This document shows, one piece after another, positions 52,019 to 64,000 of a stretch of DNA of 64,000 bases (positions within the stretch are counted from its first letter, which is position 1; each line of letters begins with the position of its first letter). The notes below the pieces were generated by a model that saw only the letters and a list, made by a program, of their open reading frames with translations, was not told the DNA's origin and ran no database searches. Source of the stretch: Mycoemilia scoparia. Taxonomy: Eukaryota > Kickxellomycota > Kickxellomycetes > Kickxellales > Kickxellaceae. The stretch covers positions 62,001 to 126,000 of the forward strand of contig JANBPU010000011.1 in NCBI GenBank assembly GCA_027575805.1. Reading direction: 5' to 3'. The translations under genes and the position numbers were made by a program.

Positions 52019-53126
52019 CTTTGCTTCAGTACTTTAGCGCTGTAGTCTGTGAAATTGCGTCAAGGTGTGATAATATAGCTTTATAAGGCAAATATCAAAG
52101 TGGACGTATCAAAACAAAAGTGAGCGGGAAACAGGCGTCTAGAATGTAGCTACAGGCTCAGTATCAATGTTACTAGCAACACGCAGGAAACAAAATTACT
52201 TTTGTGTATGTGGGTACGTATAATATTGAGAAAAGAAAGTGCTAGTGATGATGGATGTGCTGCTGCTGCTGCTCCAAGTGATTAAAAGAAATAATAGCAG
52301 TAGCAAAGTGTCATGAAAAAGAGAAAAAGAGAGAGGAATGAAAAGTGCCAAACGCAATTTCAAAAAGCACTGGTAGTTATTTATAGAAAAAACTCAAGAG
52401 ACCAAAGATGAAACACCAAAAAATGAAAACCTGGGAATTGTTTTTGCTGTAAAAAACTCGCTCCTCCCACCTACATAGTCTCAAATCCTAGGGTCCATGG
52501 CTTTGTGGCCTAATCCATGCAAACAATTGTTTGGCTGTAAGGAATAGGAAATCCACTGGTTTTGGACTATAGACATCTCAGGTCTGGGCCGCCTTCTGCC
52601 ACATAGAACATTCCTTATAAACCTCATCATCATCCCCACTATAATGGCATTGCATTTAGGCAATGTTGTAATGGCTTTTTATCCCACACAAGCACAAAGA
52701 ATCACTACAAAGGCCGTTCTCTTTCCTATTAACAGTAGGTCTTAATGAAAGCTGTGCTTGCATATGGCTGGTATTTTCTGAAGGGTACCTTTTGGTGGCC
52801 AGCGATTATAGGGGCAATCACAGCTGGTTATCAAATAGCCACCACCCTACAAAAATAACCACCCATATGCTAACATTTAAACAATAAGAAATGAACAGGT
52901 CAAGTACAAGTAATTATTTTTAAACCATACACAAATATGTTAAACAGAAAAAAAGGGATATCTTGGGGCTATCATTACATTAAACTATAAGAGTGGCTGT
53001 GGTGGCAAATAGATGTAGCAAATATATAAGACAATAGATTTATTTTTGGGGTGTTGTTGGATTTGAGATGTTAGATATTAGAGGTTGTAGGTTGTATTGT
53101 ATCCATTATGAGGGTTTGTGTCAATC
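52019..53126. other. intergenic between SFT2 and the Pumilio gene
   Basis: No gene recognised. Contains a TGC repeat near 52258-52272, family A copy A9, and the probable Pumilio 3' UTR just after 53126. Confidence 0.5.
52763..52867. repeat. MITE-like family A element (short form), copy A9
   Basis: From TATGGCTGGTATTTTCTGAA to CTACAAAAATAACCACCCATA's last bases; core GCGATTATAGGGGCAATCAC. Length 105 bp, with TA at each end. Confidence 0.75.
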
Positions 53127-56100
53127 TTATTGATAGCCTTGGTAAGCTAGTGATGGATGATTGCTTTTCATTTGTTCTTCGGTGCTACTGAAGCTAGGTA
53201 GGAATGCGGAGGAGCCGTGAGCACCTGGATGTCCCTTTTGAAGCTGTTGGGCAACATCAAGGGGATGGGCTCCTCTGTTGGCGGGCGAGAGGGCAGATGA
53301 TCTTCGAATATGACTGGAATTTTGTCCATTGTTCTGAATCTGCTGCTGAGGAGGTGGCAGCTGATGTGGAGACATAAGCGATGAAAGAGCAGGCAAACCT
53401 CCGATGTGGGGGCTTAGAGCAACTCCCTGAGCATGGCCTCCATTGATTACTGGGCGGCCCTGGTATCCATATGGACCGTTACCCCCTTGCATGAGCACAC
53501 TTGAGGATGTGGGTGCAAGTGTAGGGGACGTGTGACGGCTGACATTATTGCTTACAGCACCAGACATGTAACCATCGCGCTGGAGCTTGCTGCAGATGCG
53601 CTTTCCATAAGGAGTGTGACGAATGGAGGGCAGAATGGGCATGATGTGCTCAATCATCTCAGTGCGCTGTTGGGGATCAGCATAGTCGAGGGAAGTCTGG
53701 ACGACATAATTGCCATAAGAGTCTCGCATAAGGGTGTCGAGCTTTCCAGGATGGACCAGTGGAGAAATCAGCTTGCGCCTTGTTTGAGGCTTAGCGAGTC
53801 TTATACATTTTTCCATGACATTTGATGAGAATTTTTGAACCGATAGTCCGCATATCTGATCAACAAATCTGTTGATGAGAGGCTCTGAAAAGTCTGTGCA
53901 GTTAAGATCAAGGATATACTGAACAACATAGTTGCCGAAGGGATCCTGAACCAAGGCAAGCGCATTTTCTACCACCTCAAGGACGAGCTGTCGCTTCTGG
54001 TAGTCAGATGCGTGGTCGATGCATCTTTGGAAGACACAGCAGCCATGGCGGTGAGTTGCAACTTCGATACAATTTTTTGCAACAGAATCGTATATGAATT
54101 GGTTGTCCTTGGAGCTTAAGCGATTCAAACACTTCTGGATGACATGGTTGCCATTGAGGTCTCTGATCAAGAGGACGACGCTATTGCGGAATGCTTCGAT
54201 GATGGCATCGATCTGGGTCTGATTAGAGAGGTATTCGATCATCTTTTGGACAGCACGAGTGCCATGCATATTGAGAGAAATGTTGACCAAATCCGGGGTT
54301 ATCTTGGTAACAATGTGCGTGCGCTGGCTCTCATTGCAGTGCTCAAGAAGCTTTTGGCACAAGTAGTTGCCGAATGGATCTGTCATCAGAACAGTAAAGT
54401 GAGGAGTGACTTCTTTAAATATAATCTCAATGAGCTCAGGACGTCCCTCTTCAAGGTTCTTTTGCAAATAGCGGCATCCATGTTGGTCCTTACAAACAGC
54501 AAAGATCTTTCCCTCGAGGCTCTCCAGAGGTACATCGGCGAACCTGTTTGCTTCATTGTCACCCTTGCGGTGAGACTTGGCATGGTGCTTTCCATGGTGG
54601 TGATGGTGGTGATGATAGTGATGGTGGTGGCTTCCATTTCCTCCTCCTCCACCATTAGGAGTGTTGGTCCCAGTGCCACCATTACTGGCATTGACAATGC
54701 TGCCGTTGTGAAGCTGGTGGCGAGAAGAATGTTGGGACTGCTGTTGAGAAATATGTAGAGTGTTGTGGAGTTGAGGAGGGTAATTAAAACCTGGAGGGTG
54801 TGCGCGAACTGCGGTTCCTAGTGCCTGTGGCCCAAATTGCATCATGCCATTGTTTACAAAACGACCTCCTCCAGCGCTGAGCATCGCCTGTTCGTTAATG
54901 AATCCGCCTGCTCCAGCGGAGGCAAGGTCGAGTTGACTTGAACCAGCAGACATCGGAGGAATTACATTGTAATCGTCCAAAGCAAAGCCACTGCCATTCG
55001 CTCGGCCATGCAATGAGGCAAGCTCGTCAAAACTGTGTAGCATAGCTTGCTGCTTAGCAGAGAGGGCTGGTGTTGATGAATTTCGAACAAGGCCGGATCC
55101 ACGAGCTGGAGCAAAGCCGTGTATGTCTTGCGTGAAGTCTTCCATAGGCGAGATCAGAAGTGGGTCTCTGTGGCCTGCATATCCCAGGTATTGATTGCTG
55201 TGGACTATGCTGTTTCTATTGCTTCCACCACCATTGTTTAGGGAGGACATATGTGCTCCAGTTGTTGAGAACCCTCCATCTGGTGAGAACAGTGATCCCG
55301 ATTGCTGTCTGTCAAATTCTGTGGGCGACATAATGCCTGATGCATTGTGCGATGCTCTCAAGGGCTTGTTAAGGTACAGCTCGCTAATCTGACGCTTTGG
55401 GTCATTGCCAGAAAAGTCGTCATCGAGTAGCCCATGTGGCAACTTTGGGCTTAGTCCTGGATGTTGCTGCCCTTCTTTCCTTTCAGAGATAGACATGCTA
55501 CCAAACTCCTTCCAGATACCCTTCAGCTCCTGTGAGTTTCGCCTGGAAGCCGGAACTGACTGCACCAGGGCAGCAAGGTCGTTGAAAGTGGCCCTTCCAA
55601 AGGCATTCGGAGAGGACGGTTGAGATTGAAACTCAATGGTCCCATTTGAGTTTACACCTCCAGAACTTGAAAGAGGATTTGCAGATCTTGCAGCAAGATC
55701 ATTGATGTCTTTGGAGTGATAATTGCTGTTTGCACCACCACTGGCCATGTACAGACCTGACGACCCGGATGTAGATACAGGTGCAAAGTGCGACAAACGC
55801 TGGCTTGTAGCTATTGACGACCCTGGATGATCTTGCTTGGCTCCCCCATGTTCAGCCACGTCGTTAGCAGATGAAGCTACACTTCCGCTACCAATGGGCC
55901 TATTCGCGGACATTTTTCTTGCCGCCTCACCAAGGGGCTCGCCTCCAAGCTCGAATATAGATGCACGGCTTTCGTGTCCACCTGTTGCTGCGGAGGATGG
56001 ATTTTGAGGTGGGGTATTGCTGGTTGAGGACTTTTGGGTGGATGACTTTGACTGTACCTGTGTGTGTTTAAATAGCAATTATGATAATAGCATAGCAGTA

Positions 56101-56236
56101 TTAGCTGACACTGTCAGAGAAAAATTTACATTATTGAATTGAGCAGACTGAAATGCAGATCTTTACTTACCGAACCATCCTCGGGAGTGGCTAGGCTGCT
56201 TCCAAAGGGATCAAAAACCTTGGTTGAACAAGTCAT
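53127..56236 (-). CDS. Pumilio-family RNA-binding protein, Puf4/Mpt5-like
   Basis: A post-transcriptional repressor that binds 3' UTR motifs. Two exons (56236-56171, 22 codons; 56057-53127) give 998 residues. The PUF domain covers about residues 529-840 with eight repeats, whose RNA-contact residues read: R1 CR..Q (DQHGCRYLQ), R2 NY..Q (DPFGNYLCQ), R3 TR..Q (NMHGTRAVQ), R4 NH..Q (DLNGNHVIQ), R5 CC..Q (HRHGCCVFQ), R6 NY..Q (DPFGNYVVQ), R7 SN..E (KFSSNVMEK), R8 NY..Q (DSYGNYVVQ). This code fits the Puf4/Mpt5 group, which reads UGUA-type sites. The first 500 residues are Ser, Gly, Asn, Gln-rich and disordered; a striking His-rich run (YHHHHHHHGKHH region) lies just before the domain, and a Gln/Pro-rich tail follows it. 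Confidence 0.92.
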
Positions 56237-57248
56237 ATTACAGATAAATCAACAAGTACACAAGAGAAACAGTTAAAAAGACGGACGGAAAGGAAATACA
56301 ATACACAAGGCTATAAAAAGTTACAAATTGTGTAGGGCAGATGGTCTAGATTACAATAGTGCCAAAATGGCATAAAAATAGGTAGTGTTTGCGAATTGTC
56401 CGCTATGGTCCAAATGCCGGTGCACAAGAATATATGGGGTGTATGAACAAATATATATTATATATATGCTAGGCGCCCAAGAAAAAAGCAAAGTTATAGT
56501 ATATTCAGGCTACCGCACGGCTTTGAAATGTTTACAAGGGTATGAAAATTTTTGTAGAGGTTAAAAAACGGGCAGCAAAAAGAGCAAAATACACTGTAAC
56601 TTGATAAAAACTCTGTGGTTGGCAAACTGAGAAGATTGATTGGCTGAAACCCCCAACCAAAGTTGAAATGTGCCAAATTTGCTGGTCCACGGTGTGCTGC
56701 TTGAAACTCATGCTCTGTGAGCACACGCACACGCACACGCACACACGCTGCGCACACTCTCCAATCCTCTGGGCTTTTGCGAATCAAATTGCCCTCACTA
56801 AAGTATATCGCCTTGTATGGCTGAGAGGCCAATAGGCACAACGCTGCCACCCCACCAGCGTCTCTGTGATTTGGAAAGTGCATTTTGAGTGAGTTGTCAT
56901 GACATTTGCACCTGAAGGCGCGAGGATATCAAAACCATCAAACGCAAATGCCCCTTGTGTGTGCACAGCCTGTGGCCACAGGCCTGTGTATTGCAACGGT
57001 CTTTTTCTTCTACCTTCTTGAGTGACATACTAGGGCAAAATTTTAACTGTCAAATGGCCTTTGTACCACGACTAAATCCTCAATGCTGCCACGATTAACC
57101 CAATACAAGTATAGCAGTACCTCTTTAAAGTCCATACAGCACTCAAGTTGATACAAAGAAAAGCCCAATATAGCACATGTATAGCTTTCAACTGCTATGA
57201 TTCAAAGGAATCGATATGCCACGTGGACAAGACAACTCTATAGCATAA

Positions 57249-57376
57249 TATGGACCACTATTTTTGAAGGGCTAACTTTCACTAGCAGGCCAGTTTCAAC
57301 TTGCATATATTGGTCAGCCTATATTATCATTGTCATCTAAAGTCTGCTTTTGGCCCTCCAAAAATAATCACCAATA
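57249..57376. repeat. MITE-like family A element (long form), copy A10
   Basis: From TATGGACCACTATTTTTGAA to CCTCCAAAAATAATCACCAATA's last bases; core ACTAGCAGGCCAGTTTCAAC and GTCAGCCTATATTATCATTG, as in A1. Confidence 0.75.
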
Positions 57377-57765
57377 TAAGGTTCCTATTACACGCAGTGG
57401 GGTGAAGACAATCTTGCCCAGGTGAGGCCATACTTATGTGCCTGGATGGTGACATCCAAAGTTATGTTTATTCTAGTTGAAAAGTTTAGCTTTTTTCATA
57501 GTGTGTGTTTACAGCAAGCTAAAGTCCCCAGCTAATGACTCTCTTTGGAATAAGCCTTTGTTGATGAATGTTTTAAAACGTTGTATGAATACCCGAGTAA
57601 AGTGATGTCGCCATAGGAATCTAGAAGCCCAATGTGGTGCCTTCATTTTAGGAATGGTGCTAAAGCATTTGGTATAAAGCCATGTCAGATGATAAGGTCA
57701 AGTATTTGACGCCTATCATTACTAAGCATGGCTTTTGGTCCAAGAGGCATGGTGATACATCAAGT

Positions 57766-57887
57766 GGCAAGTCCTCCATCAAAAGTGTCCCAAATGGTAC
57801 CCTTATGCCTCCAGCAGATTTGGCCCATAGGTCATGCATAGCTGATATTGGAGCGATTATTCTGGTATACTTATAGAGGATATTCTC
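57766..57887. repeat. MITE-like family B element, opposite orientation, copy B7
   Basis: Read on +, it matches the reverse complement of B5: CTCCAGCAGATTTGGCCCAT, TTGGAGCGATTATTCTGGTA and CTTATAGAGGATATT. Both ends are diverged. Confidence 0.65.
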
Positions 57888-57989
57888 CCAAGTGAGGAAT
57901 CAAGCATTGGCTCTTGCAAAGAATGGCTTGCTGATGCCTCCAAGATGCTTTGACAATACAAGCAAACCGATCCTACAATGTGCCCCAAC

Positions 57990-58085
57990 AGGAAAATAGC
58001 TTGAGCTTGGGAATTTGTTATCCATAATTGAGCTCCACTGAGTAGTACTATGACCCTGTTGGCATGACTACTCCTTAGGGACCAA
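57990..58085. repeat. possible dispersed repeat family C fragment, copy 3
   Basis: ATAATTGAGCTCCACTG, a spacer, and CTCCTTAGGGACCAAACTTT resemble ATGATTGAGCTGATCC and CTCCTGGGGACCGATTTT of copy 1. Weak; spacing differs. Confidence 0.3.
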
Positions 58086-58133
58086 ACTTTATAAACAGTA
58101 TTAAGTATCCATGTTTACAGCAACGCTCTCAAA

Positions 58134-58742
58134 ATGCACCATGATGCCGCAGGGGCTGGGTCAAAGCCCAAAAACTGGCCGTCTGATGTAGTATACCTGA
58201 AGCATCCGGTTTTTTCAAACTCTCAGCTTCGCGACCGCCTACGACCAGGAAGCTCTGCTTGTGACTACACTGGAAAGGCACTTCATGAGCTCCCCACTGT
58301 TTCTACCCCTTTATTGCAACAAAAAGCTGCCACCAAGATAACATCGCTTGCTAACCAGCCATCGCACCCCGCACACCCTCATTTTGGCCTATTTGCTACG
58401 AAAGATCTCAAACCTGGAACATTGTTGTTGCCATACCTCGGAGTCGTGACTTTGAGCGACGATGCTGACGAAAACAGCGATTATTGCTTGAAGCTTGGCC
58501 CAAATCTGGCCGTGGATGGGGAAAAAAAGGGAAACGAAGGCCGGTTTGTCAACGACTATCGTGGTATCCAGTCAAAACCCAATGTTGAGTTTCGCGAATA
58601 CATTGATAAGTCAACTAATGAGATTCGTATGGGCATATGGGTAATGAACACTGCCCACAATAAAAAGGGAATAAAGAAGGGCTCAGAGCTCTGCATTAGC
58701 TACGGAAAAGGTTTCTGGAAATCTCGTAGCGTGTATGTTTAA
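58134..58742 (+). CDS. small SET-domain protein
   Basis: An intronless gene of 202 residues with a SET domain in its second half: HFGLFATKDLKPGTLLLPYL (SET-N, cofactor side), GRFVNDYRGIQSKPNVEFRE (where most SET domains have RFxNHS), IWVMNTAHNKKGIKKGSELC and ISYGKGFWKS (Tyr of the active-site region). These suggest a lysine methyltransferase of the standalone SET type. The substrate cannot be told; the NDYRG...NVEF form is closer to the plant ATXR5/6-like and fungal unclassified SET proteins than to Set1, Set2 or Clr4. No pre-SET or post-SET Cys cluster is visible. It converges on the RRF gene with 112 bp between stops. The ATG at 58134 is chosen as the first in the frame. Confidence 0.82.
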   Translation: MHHDAAGAGSKPKNWPSDVVYLKHPVFSNSQLRDRLRPGSSACDYTGKALHELPTVSTPLLQQKAATKITSLANQPSHPAHPHFGLFATKDLKPGTLLLPYLGVVTLSDDADENSDYCLKLGPNLAVDGEKKGNEGRFVNDYRGIQSKPNVEFREYIDKSTNEIRMGIWVMNTAHNKKGIKKGSELCISYGKGFWKSRSVYV

Positions 58743-58854
58743 TTTACAATCTTGCATAAGCCTGTAGTAAATTTAAAAGTTCCTTGTTTCTTTAACTGAG
58801 GTTTTTATTTTGTGTACATCAAATATATGACATTGGAAAGTTGTATAAACGGTC

Positions 58855-60071
58855 TTATGCCTGCTCTATTTCGCGCACCTTGGCCTTCAAGAGATCCTCT
58901 ACTTTCTTGGTCTTTTCATCAGTCTTAGTCTGGATCTATTATTTTATGAAAATATTTTGTGTTTGCCAAGTATCCAATATTTGATATATATATATATATA
59001 TATATGCTTCTGTAGTTTTGTCGATTTTATTCATAGTCATCTGCTTAACAATATACTTACTGCTTTTTCCCAGCGCTTAACATCGTCTTTCGACATGCCT
59101 TCCTTTGAGTCGGTTTTGAGTTTTCGCATGGCATCCTGTCTGTGCTTCCTAATCTGAACGCGGGCGGTTTCTGCCATGACAGAAACTTCCTTGACAAGCT
59201 TTTGACGAGCTTCCTTGGTGGTTCTATTTAATAAAATATAATGGTTCGGGTATTATACAGATAAAAAACCAAATTGGAATAAGCATTGCATAAATGCGCA
59301 TATATATACAAACATACTTTGGGATGGGAACTTTAATGGCATTGTTGTTTATAAGAGGATTTAGTCCGAGTCCAGAATCCCTGATGGATTTTTCTATTTC
59401 TTTTATCATCTATTTAATAATAATAATAATAATAATAGTAATAATAATATGTGTTAAAATAGAATGGGTAAAGAGGCCAATTGATGTATTAAAAAACGAT
59501 AATATAAGGTATACTCCTCTTACCTCGTTGTCGTGAGGAATGACCAACAAGTTGTGTGCATCCTTAACAGAAACCATAGCTAGATCAGCCAACCTCATGC
59601 TCTCATCCTCAATATATACTTTTATAGGATCAAGAATGGCTATAAATAAACATAGATATCCAGATTCTATTGTTATAGTTCAAAGCATATAAAACGTAAT
59701 CTTATAGATTTATCCTTCTAAATTTGCTTACCAGGGTTGGCTCTTCCGGCCCTCATTGAGTTAAACTCTTTTGAGAAATGGTCTAGTACTTTATCCATAC
59801 GTTCAGATGTTTTTTCAAGGTCCAGTAACATGACATCGCTATCTTGATCAGCCTTGCTGTCATTGACTACTGGTGCTCCCTTAGATTTACTCTTGTTCTT
59901 TTTGGATCCATATTCACGAACAAAGGCCATCTGTGCACCATGCCTGGCCTTCCATGCCAGAGGCTGCTGCGTTTGATACTTTGAGGCCACAGTTAAAGTT
60001 GGGCGGGTCAGAATTATACAGGATTTCAGTAGAGAAGATGATACAGAGCTTCTAATAAGGAGTGAACTCAT
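58855..60071 (-). CDS. RRF1: mitochondrial ribosome recycling factor
   Basis: RRF splits the mitochondrial post-termination ribosome. Five exons on the minus strand (60071-59732, 59639-59524, 59409-59318, 59223-59061, 58935-58855) join in phase to 263 residues. The first about 60 residues are Ser/Arg/Thr-rich without acidic residues (MSSLLIRSSVSSSLLKSCII), a typical mitochondrial presequence, then a Lys-rich stretch. The family core follows: MDKVLDHFSKEFNSMRAGRA and NPAILDPIKVYIEDESMRLA, then LVIPHDNE, IRDSGLGLNPLINNNAIKVP, TTKEARQKLVKEVSVMAETA and RVQIRKHRQDAMRKLK, ending in a coiled coil (KTDEKTKKVEDLLKAKVREI). An in-frame ATG at 60116 would add 15 residues; the 60071 start gives a better presequence. 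Confidence 0.93.
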
Positions 60072-60385
60072 TTTGTGTTTTTCAAGCAAATATAGCAAAG
60101 TAAGCAGACAAGTCAAGTTTTGTCATGATCTAAGCTCTGTGCACCAAGGAATTTTATGGGATCTACTAGTGTAAATCTTGGTGGGAGATGAAACAGATGG
60201 TTTTTTGTACTCTCTAGTCTATTGCTTGAATACATTCAGATTTTGGCTATAATAAATGCTCAGCATATTAATTAACTACACCAAAACTTTAAAAATCAAT
60301 TTACTTGATTAGAAATGCTAAAATAATTGTACTTAATGTTGATAGATAGTTATTTATTTTGAAAAAGAAATATATTATTATATCT
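60072..60385. other. intergenic, RVB2 3' end and RRF1 promoter
   Basis: AT-rich, no gene; RRF1 and RVB2 lie head to tail on the minus strand. Confidence 0.55.
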
Positions 60386-62164
<1,779 letters not shown>

Positions 62165-63175
62165 TTAAGCAAAACTCTTTAACACTTTTAAAACAAGGAC
62201 TATTAAATCTGCAAAATCTTTGTCACTTTGATTTTTAGAAAAAGTTAGAAAACTCGGTTTATGGGATAAACGAATTTATTTTTACTTTTTTGACACTATG
62301 CATTAATGAATACTCAGTTTTACTAGTAAAAACATTCGCCCTTCAAGAATAATCACCAATATATATTCCACAGTGTTTATTGGGGTAGGTACATTATTTA
62401 AAGGTCCTAAAAACCAAATTGACGAGTATTTACAAGAAGATGTTGTGGCTCCAACCTAATACTGAGCTTTTGTTGATGGCCATTTGAGTTGGCGGTAGTC
62501 ACTGACTGACAAAGTGTTGTGCACCTTGAAAAGATTGGTATTTTAAATTCACAATTATGTGGTGGGAATAAAACAACACCGCTAAAAATCACCACCTGTG
62601 TGCTTGAATCAAGTCCAATGAAGGGATAATCCACACATTAAAGGCTTAGCACAGGGTGGATGAGAAGACAAATCCTGGAATGTAATTGTGGCTTCCCGGC
62701 CAATTCAGCACATGTGAAGCCGCCAATGCACTGGAGAGGCCAGGTAATCGAGCCAACCGCTACCAGTAGTGCTGGAATAGGAAGCAGGCCTGCGATTTAA
62801 GCAATAAAAAATATTCAGAAACGCATCTTCTAAGCCAGTGGAGACACTTTGCCATCGTCACCACTCAGAAAACTAGGGAAATCCAAGTATTTTCATGTCA
62901 CTGCCACTTGTGCTTTTATTTGGCTGCTTGCTTGCATCTAAGCCAGCCAAAAGCTTCTGTTTTCCAAATTTACCTTTCACTTCTTTTTCCCTGACTTGAC
63001 TTGTGAAACTACCCTCTATTAGATTTGGTGTGCTGTCTGCTGACCACATATAAACATTTCCATACAACATAAATTCTATAGCTTTGCTACCACAGTCCCT
63101 GATACTTTTGCTTCACATATTTCTTAACCCTTGGGTGAATTTTACAACAAGCATTTTTAAAGCCTACTCATAATA
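62165..63175. other. divergent intergenic region between RVB2 and the PKA regulatory subunit
   Basis: About 1 kb holding both promoters. One truncated family A end (copy A11) is present. No gene recognised. Confidence 0.55.
62308..62362. repeat. MITE-like family A remnant, copy A11
   Basis: Only one end remains: CAGTTTTACTAGTAAAAACA, then CGCCCTTCAAGAATAATCAC and CAATATA. The opposite end was not found upstream. Confidence 0.55.
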
Positions 63176-64000
63176 ATGGAGCGAGATGTGCAAGAAACCT
63201 ACAGCGCTCCTGCTAGCAACGCCGAAATTGACGAGGTTGTAAATGCTCTTCGCGAAAAGCTACTCAAAGCAAGACCGCAAGATATTTGGCAATTTTGTTC
63301 CACATATTTCCAAGAGAAACTTGAGGAGCAGCGAAACATGTTCTTGGAGCTTAGTAAGTGACAAGCGAATACACATATACATCTTTGTAGTAGGCACAGC
63401 TTATTTATTTATGAATCATCCATCTTATATATGAACCGACCTCTCAAATCACATTGTATGCGCTATTCCGAATAAAGTTAAGCAGCATCCAGACCTACTT
63501 GGTGACGATGACAAACACAGCATGGCTGTCGACGGCGAGGCCGAAATCCATACCCATTCGTCCTTAACCCAGTTCAGCTTCAACAATCCTTTTGGTGGGG
63601 CAGATGGCTCTACAGACGGCATCAAGGAAGATCCAACTTCAAGCGGTGTAGGCAATCAGGCCCTGGTTCCTGACAGGATTAGCGATTTACGAAAGGCCTA
63701 TCCAGGAATCGACCCCAAGTGCAACTACGGAAGACGCTTTTCAGTGTCGGCAGAATCCATGAACCCCACAAAGGAAGAAGAGTATGAAAAGAAGGTTATT
63801 CCTAAAACCGATGGGCAGCGCGGCCGTATTGACAAATCTCTTTCAAGTAATTTCCTGTTCCGCAACCTTGATGAAGAGTCATATAAAGACATTGTCAATG
63901 CCATGGAAGAAAAGTTTGTCAAGGGAGGCGAGGATGTGATCGTCCAAGGCGGGTTTGGCGATTACTTTTATATTGTCGAGCACGGAACATTCGACATCTT
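63176..64000 (+). CDS. BCY1: cAMP-dependent protein kinase regulatory subunit, 5' part
   Basis: The subunit that holds PKA inactive until cAMP binds. Exon 1 is 63176-63353 and exon 2 starts at 63478 and continues past the window end, so about 233 residues are visible. The N-terminal dimerisation/docking helices are seen as EVVNALREKLLKARPQDIWQ and FCSTYFQEKLEEQR. After an acidic linker comes the inhibitor/autophosphorylation site GRRFSVSAE, a type II-like phosphorylatable site. The start of the first cyclic-nucleotide-binding domain follows: SSNFLFRNLDEESYKDIVNA, then KGGEDVIVQGGFGDYFYIVE and HGTFDIF. Both cAMP-binding Arg motifs would lie downstream and cannot be checked. Confidence 0.93.

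Larger units (their letters stand above)
56237..58133. other. gene-free stretch upstream of the Pumilio and SET genes
   Basis: About 1.9 kb. Contains a CACACG-type repeat near 56720-56750, family A copy A10, family B copy B7 and a possible family C fragment near 57990-58080. The frame at 57682-57876 lies over B7 and is not called. Confidence 0.55.

Noticed and set aside
57682..57876. 64-residue + strand frame
   Set aside because: Most of it lies in a reverse-oriented family B repeat.
58980..59004. TA dinucleotide run, with similar ones near 26112 and 61977
   Set aside because: Ordinary microsatellites in introns; no sign of function.

Overview
The window is nuclear DNA from a fungus. Every clear gene is a conserved eukaryotic or fungal one: an Nha1-type Na+/H+ antiporter, Pho84-type phosphate permease, PMT2-family O-mannosyltransferases, Ctk3, Rvb2, Utp20 and the Pol III subunit Rpc82. 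Introns are short and phase-consistent, a 5S rRNA gene stands alone, and gene-free stretches carry MITE-like repeats. Intron density, the animal-type group II PLP decarboxylase and weak similarity to yeast orthologues suggest an early-diverging lineage (Zoopagomycota or Mucoromycota grade) rather than an ascomycete yeast. That placement is inference, and I do not name a species.

Layout. 1-5300: no gene recognised; two short inverted-repeat element families, including a four-element array at 2261-2691. 5301-17774: NHA1 (+), VPS29 (+), a PIN4-like RRM/R3H protein (+), RPC82 (-) and NAC-alpha (+). 18353-20161: PHO84-like permease (-), then about 2.9 kb without a recognisable gene. 23021-31000: GAD/CSAD-like decarboxylase (+), 5S rRNA (+), UBC13 (-) divergent from a cytochrome b5 reductase (+), CTK3 (-) divergent from the very long UTP20 (+, to 38715). 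38716-40539: nested repeats and a small predicted secreted peptide. 40540-50600: three tandem PMT2-family protein O-mannosyltransferase genes, the first with a degenerate MIR region and seven exons. 51115-56236: SFT2 (-) and a Puf4/Mpt5-like Pumilio protein (-). 58134-64000: a small SET-domain protein (+), mitochondrial ribosome recycling factor (-), RVB2 (-) and the 5' part of the PKA regulatory subunit (+), which runs off the window.

Most genes are housekeeping and are not functionally linked; the PMT cluster is the one clear family expansion. The points I find most interesting are three introns with GC-AG ends supported by phase, a 29-nt microexon in NHA1, an RVB2 first coding exon that appears to be only the ATG, the divergent first PMT paralogue, and the TA-bounded MITE families that insert next to each other and sit in PMT introns. 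I saw no CRISPR array, no transposase gene and no convincing tRNA gene. Exon boundaries were worked out by hand from splice motifs, phase and remembered family conservation, and have no transcript support.
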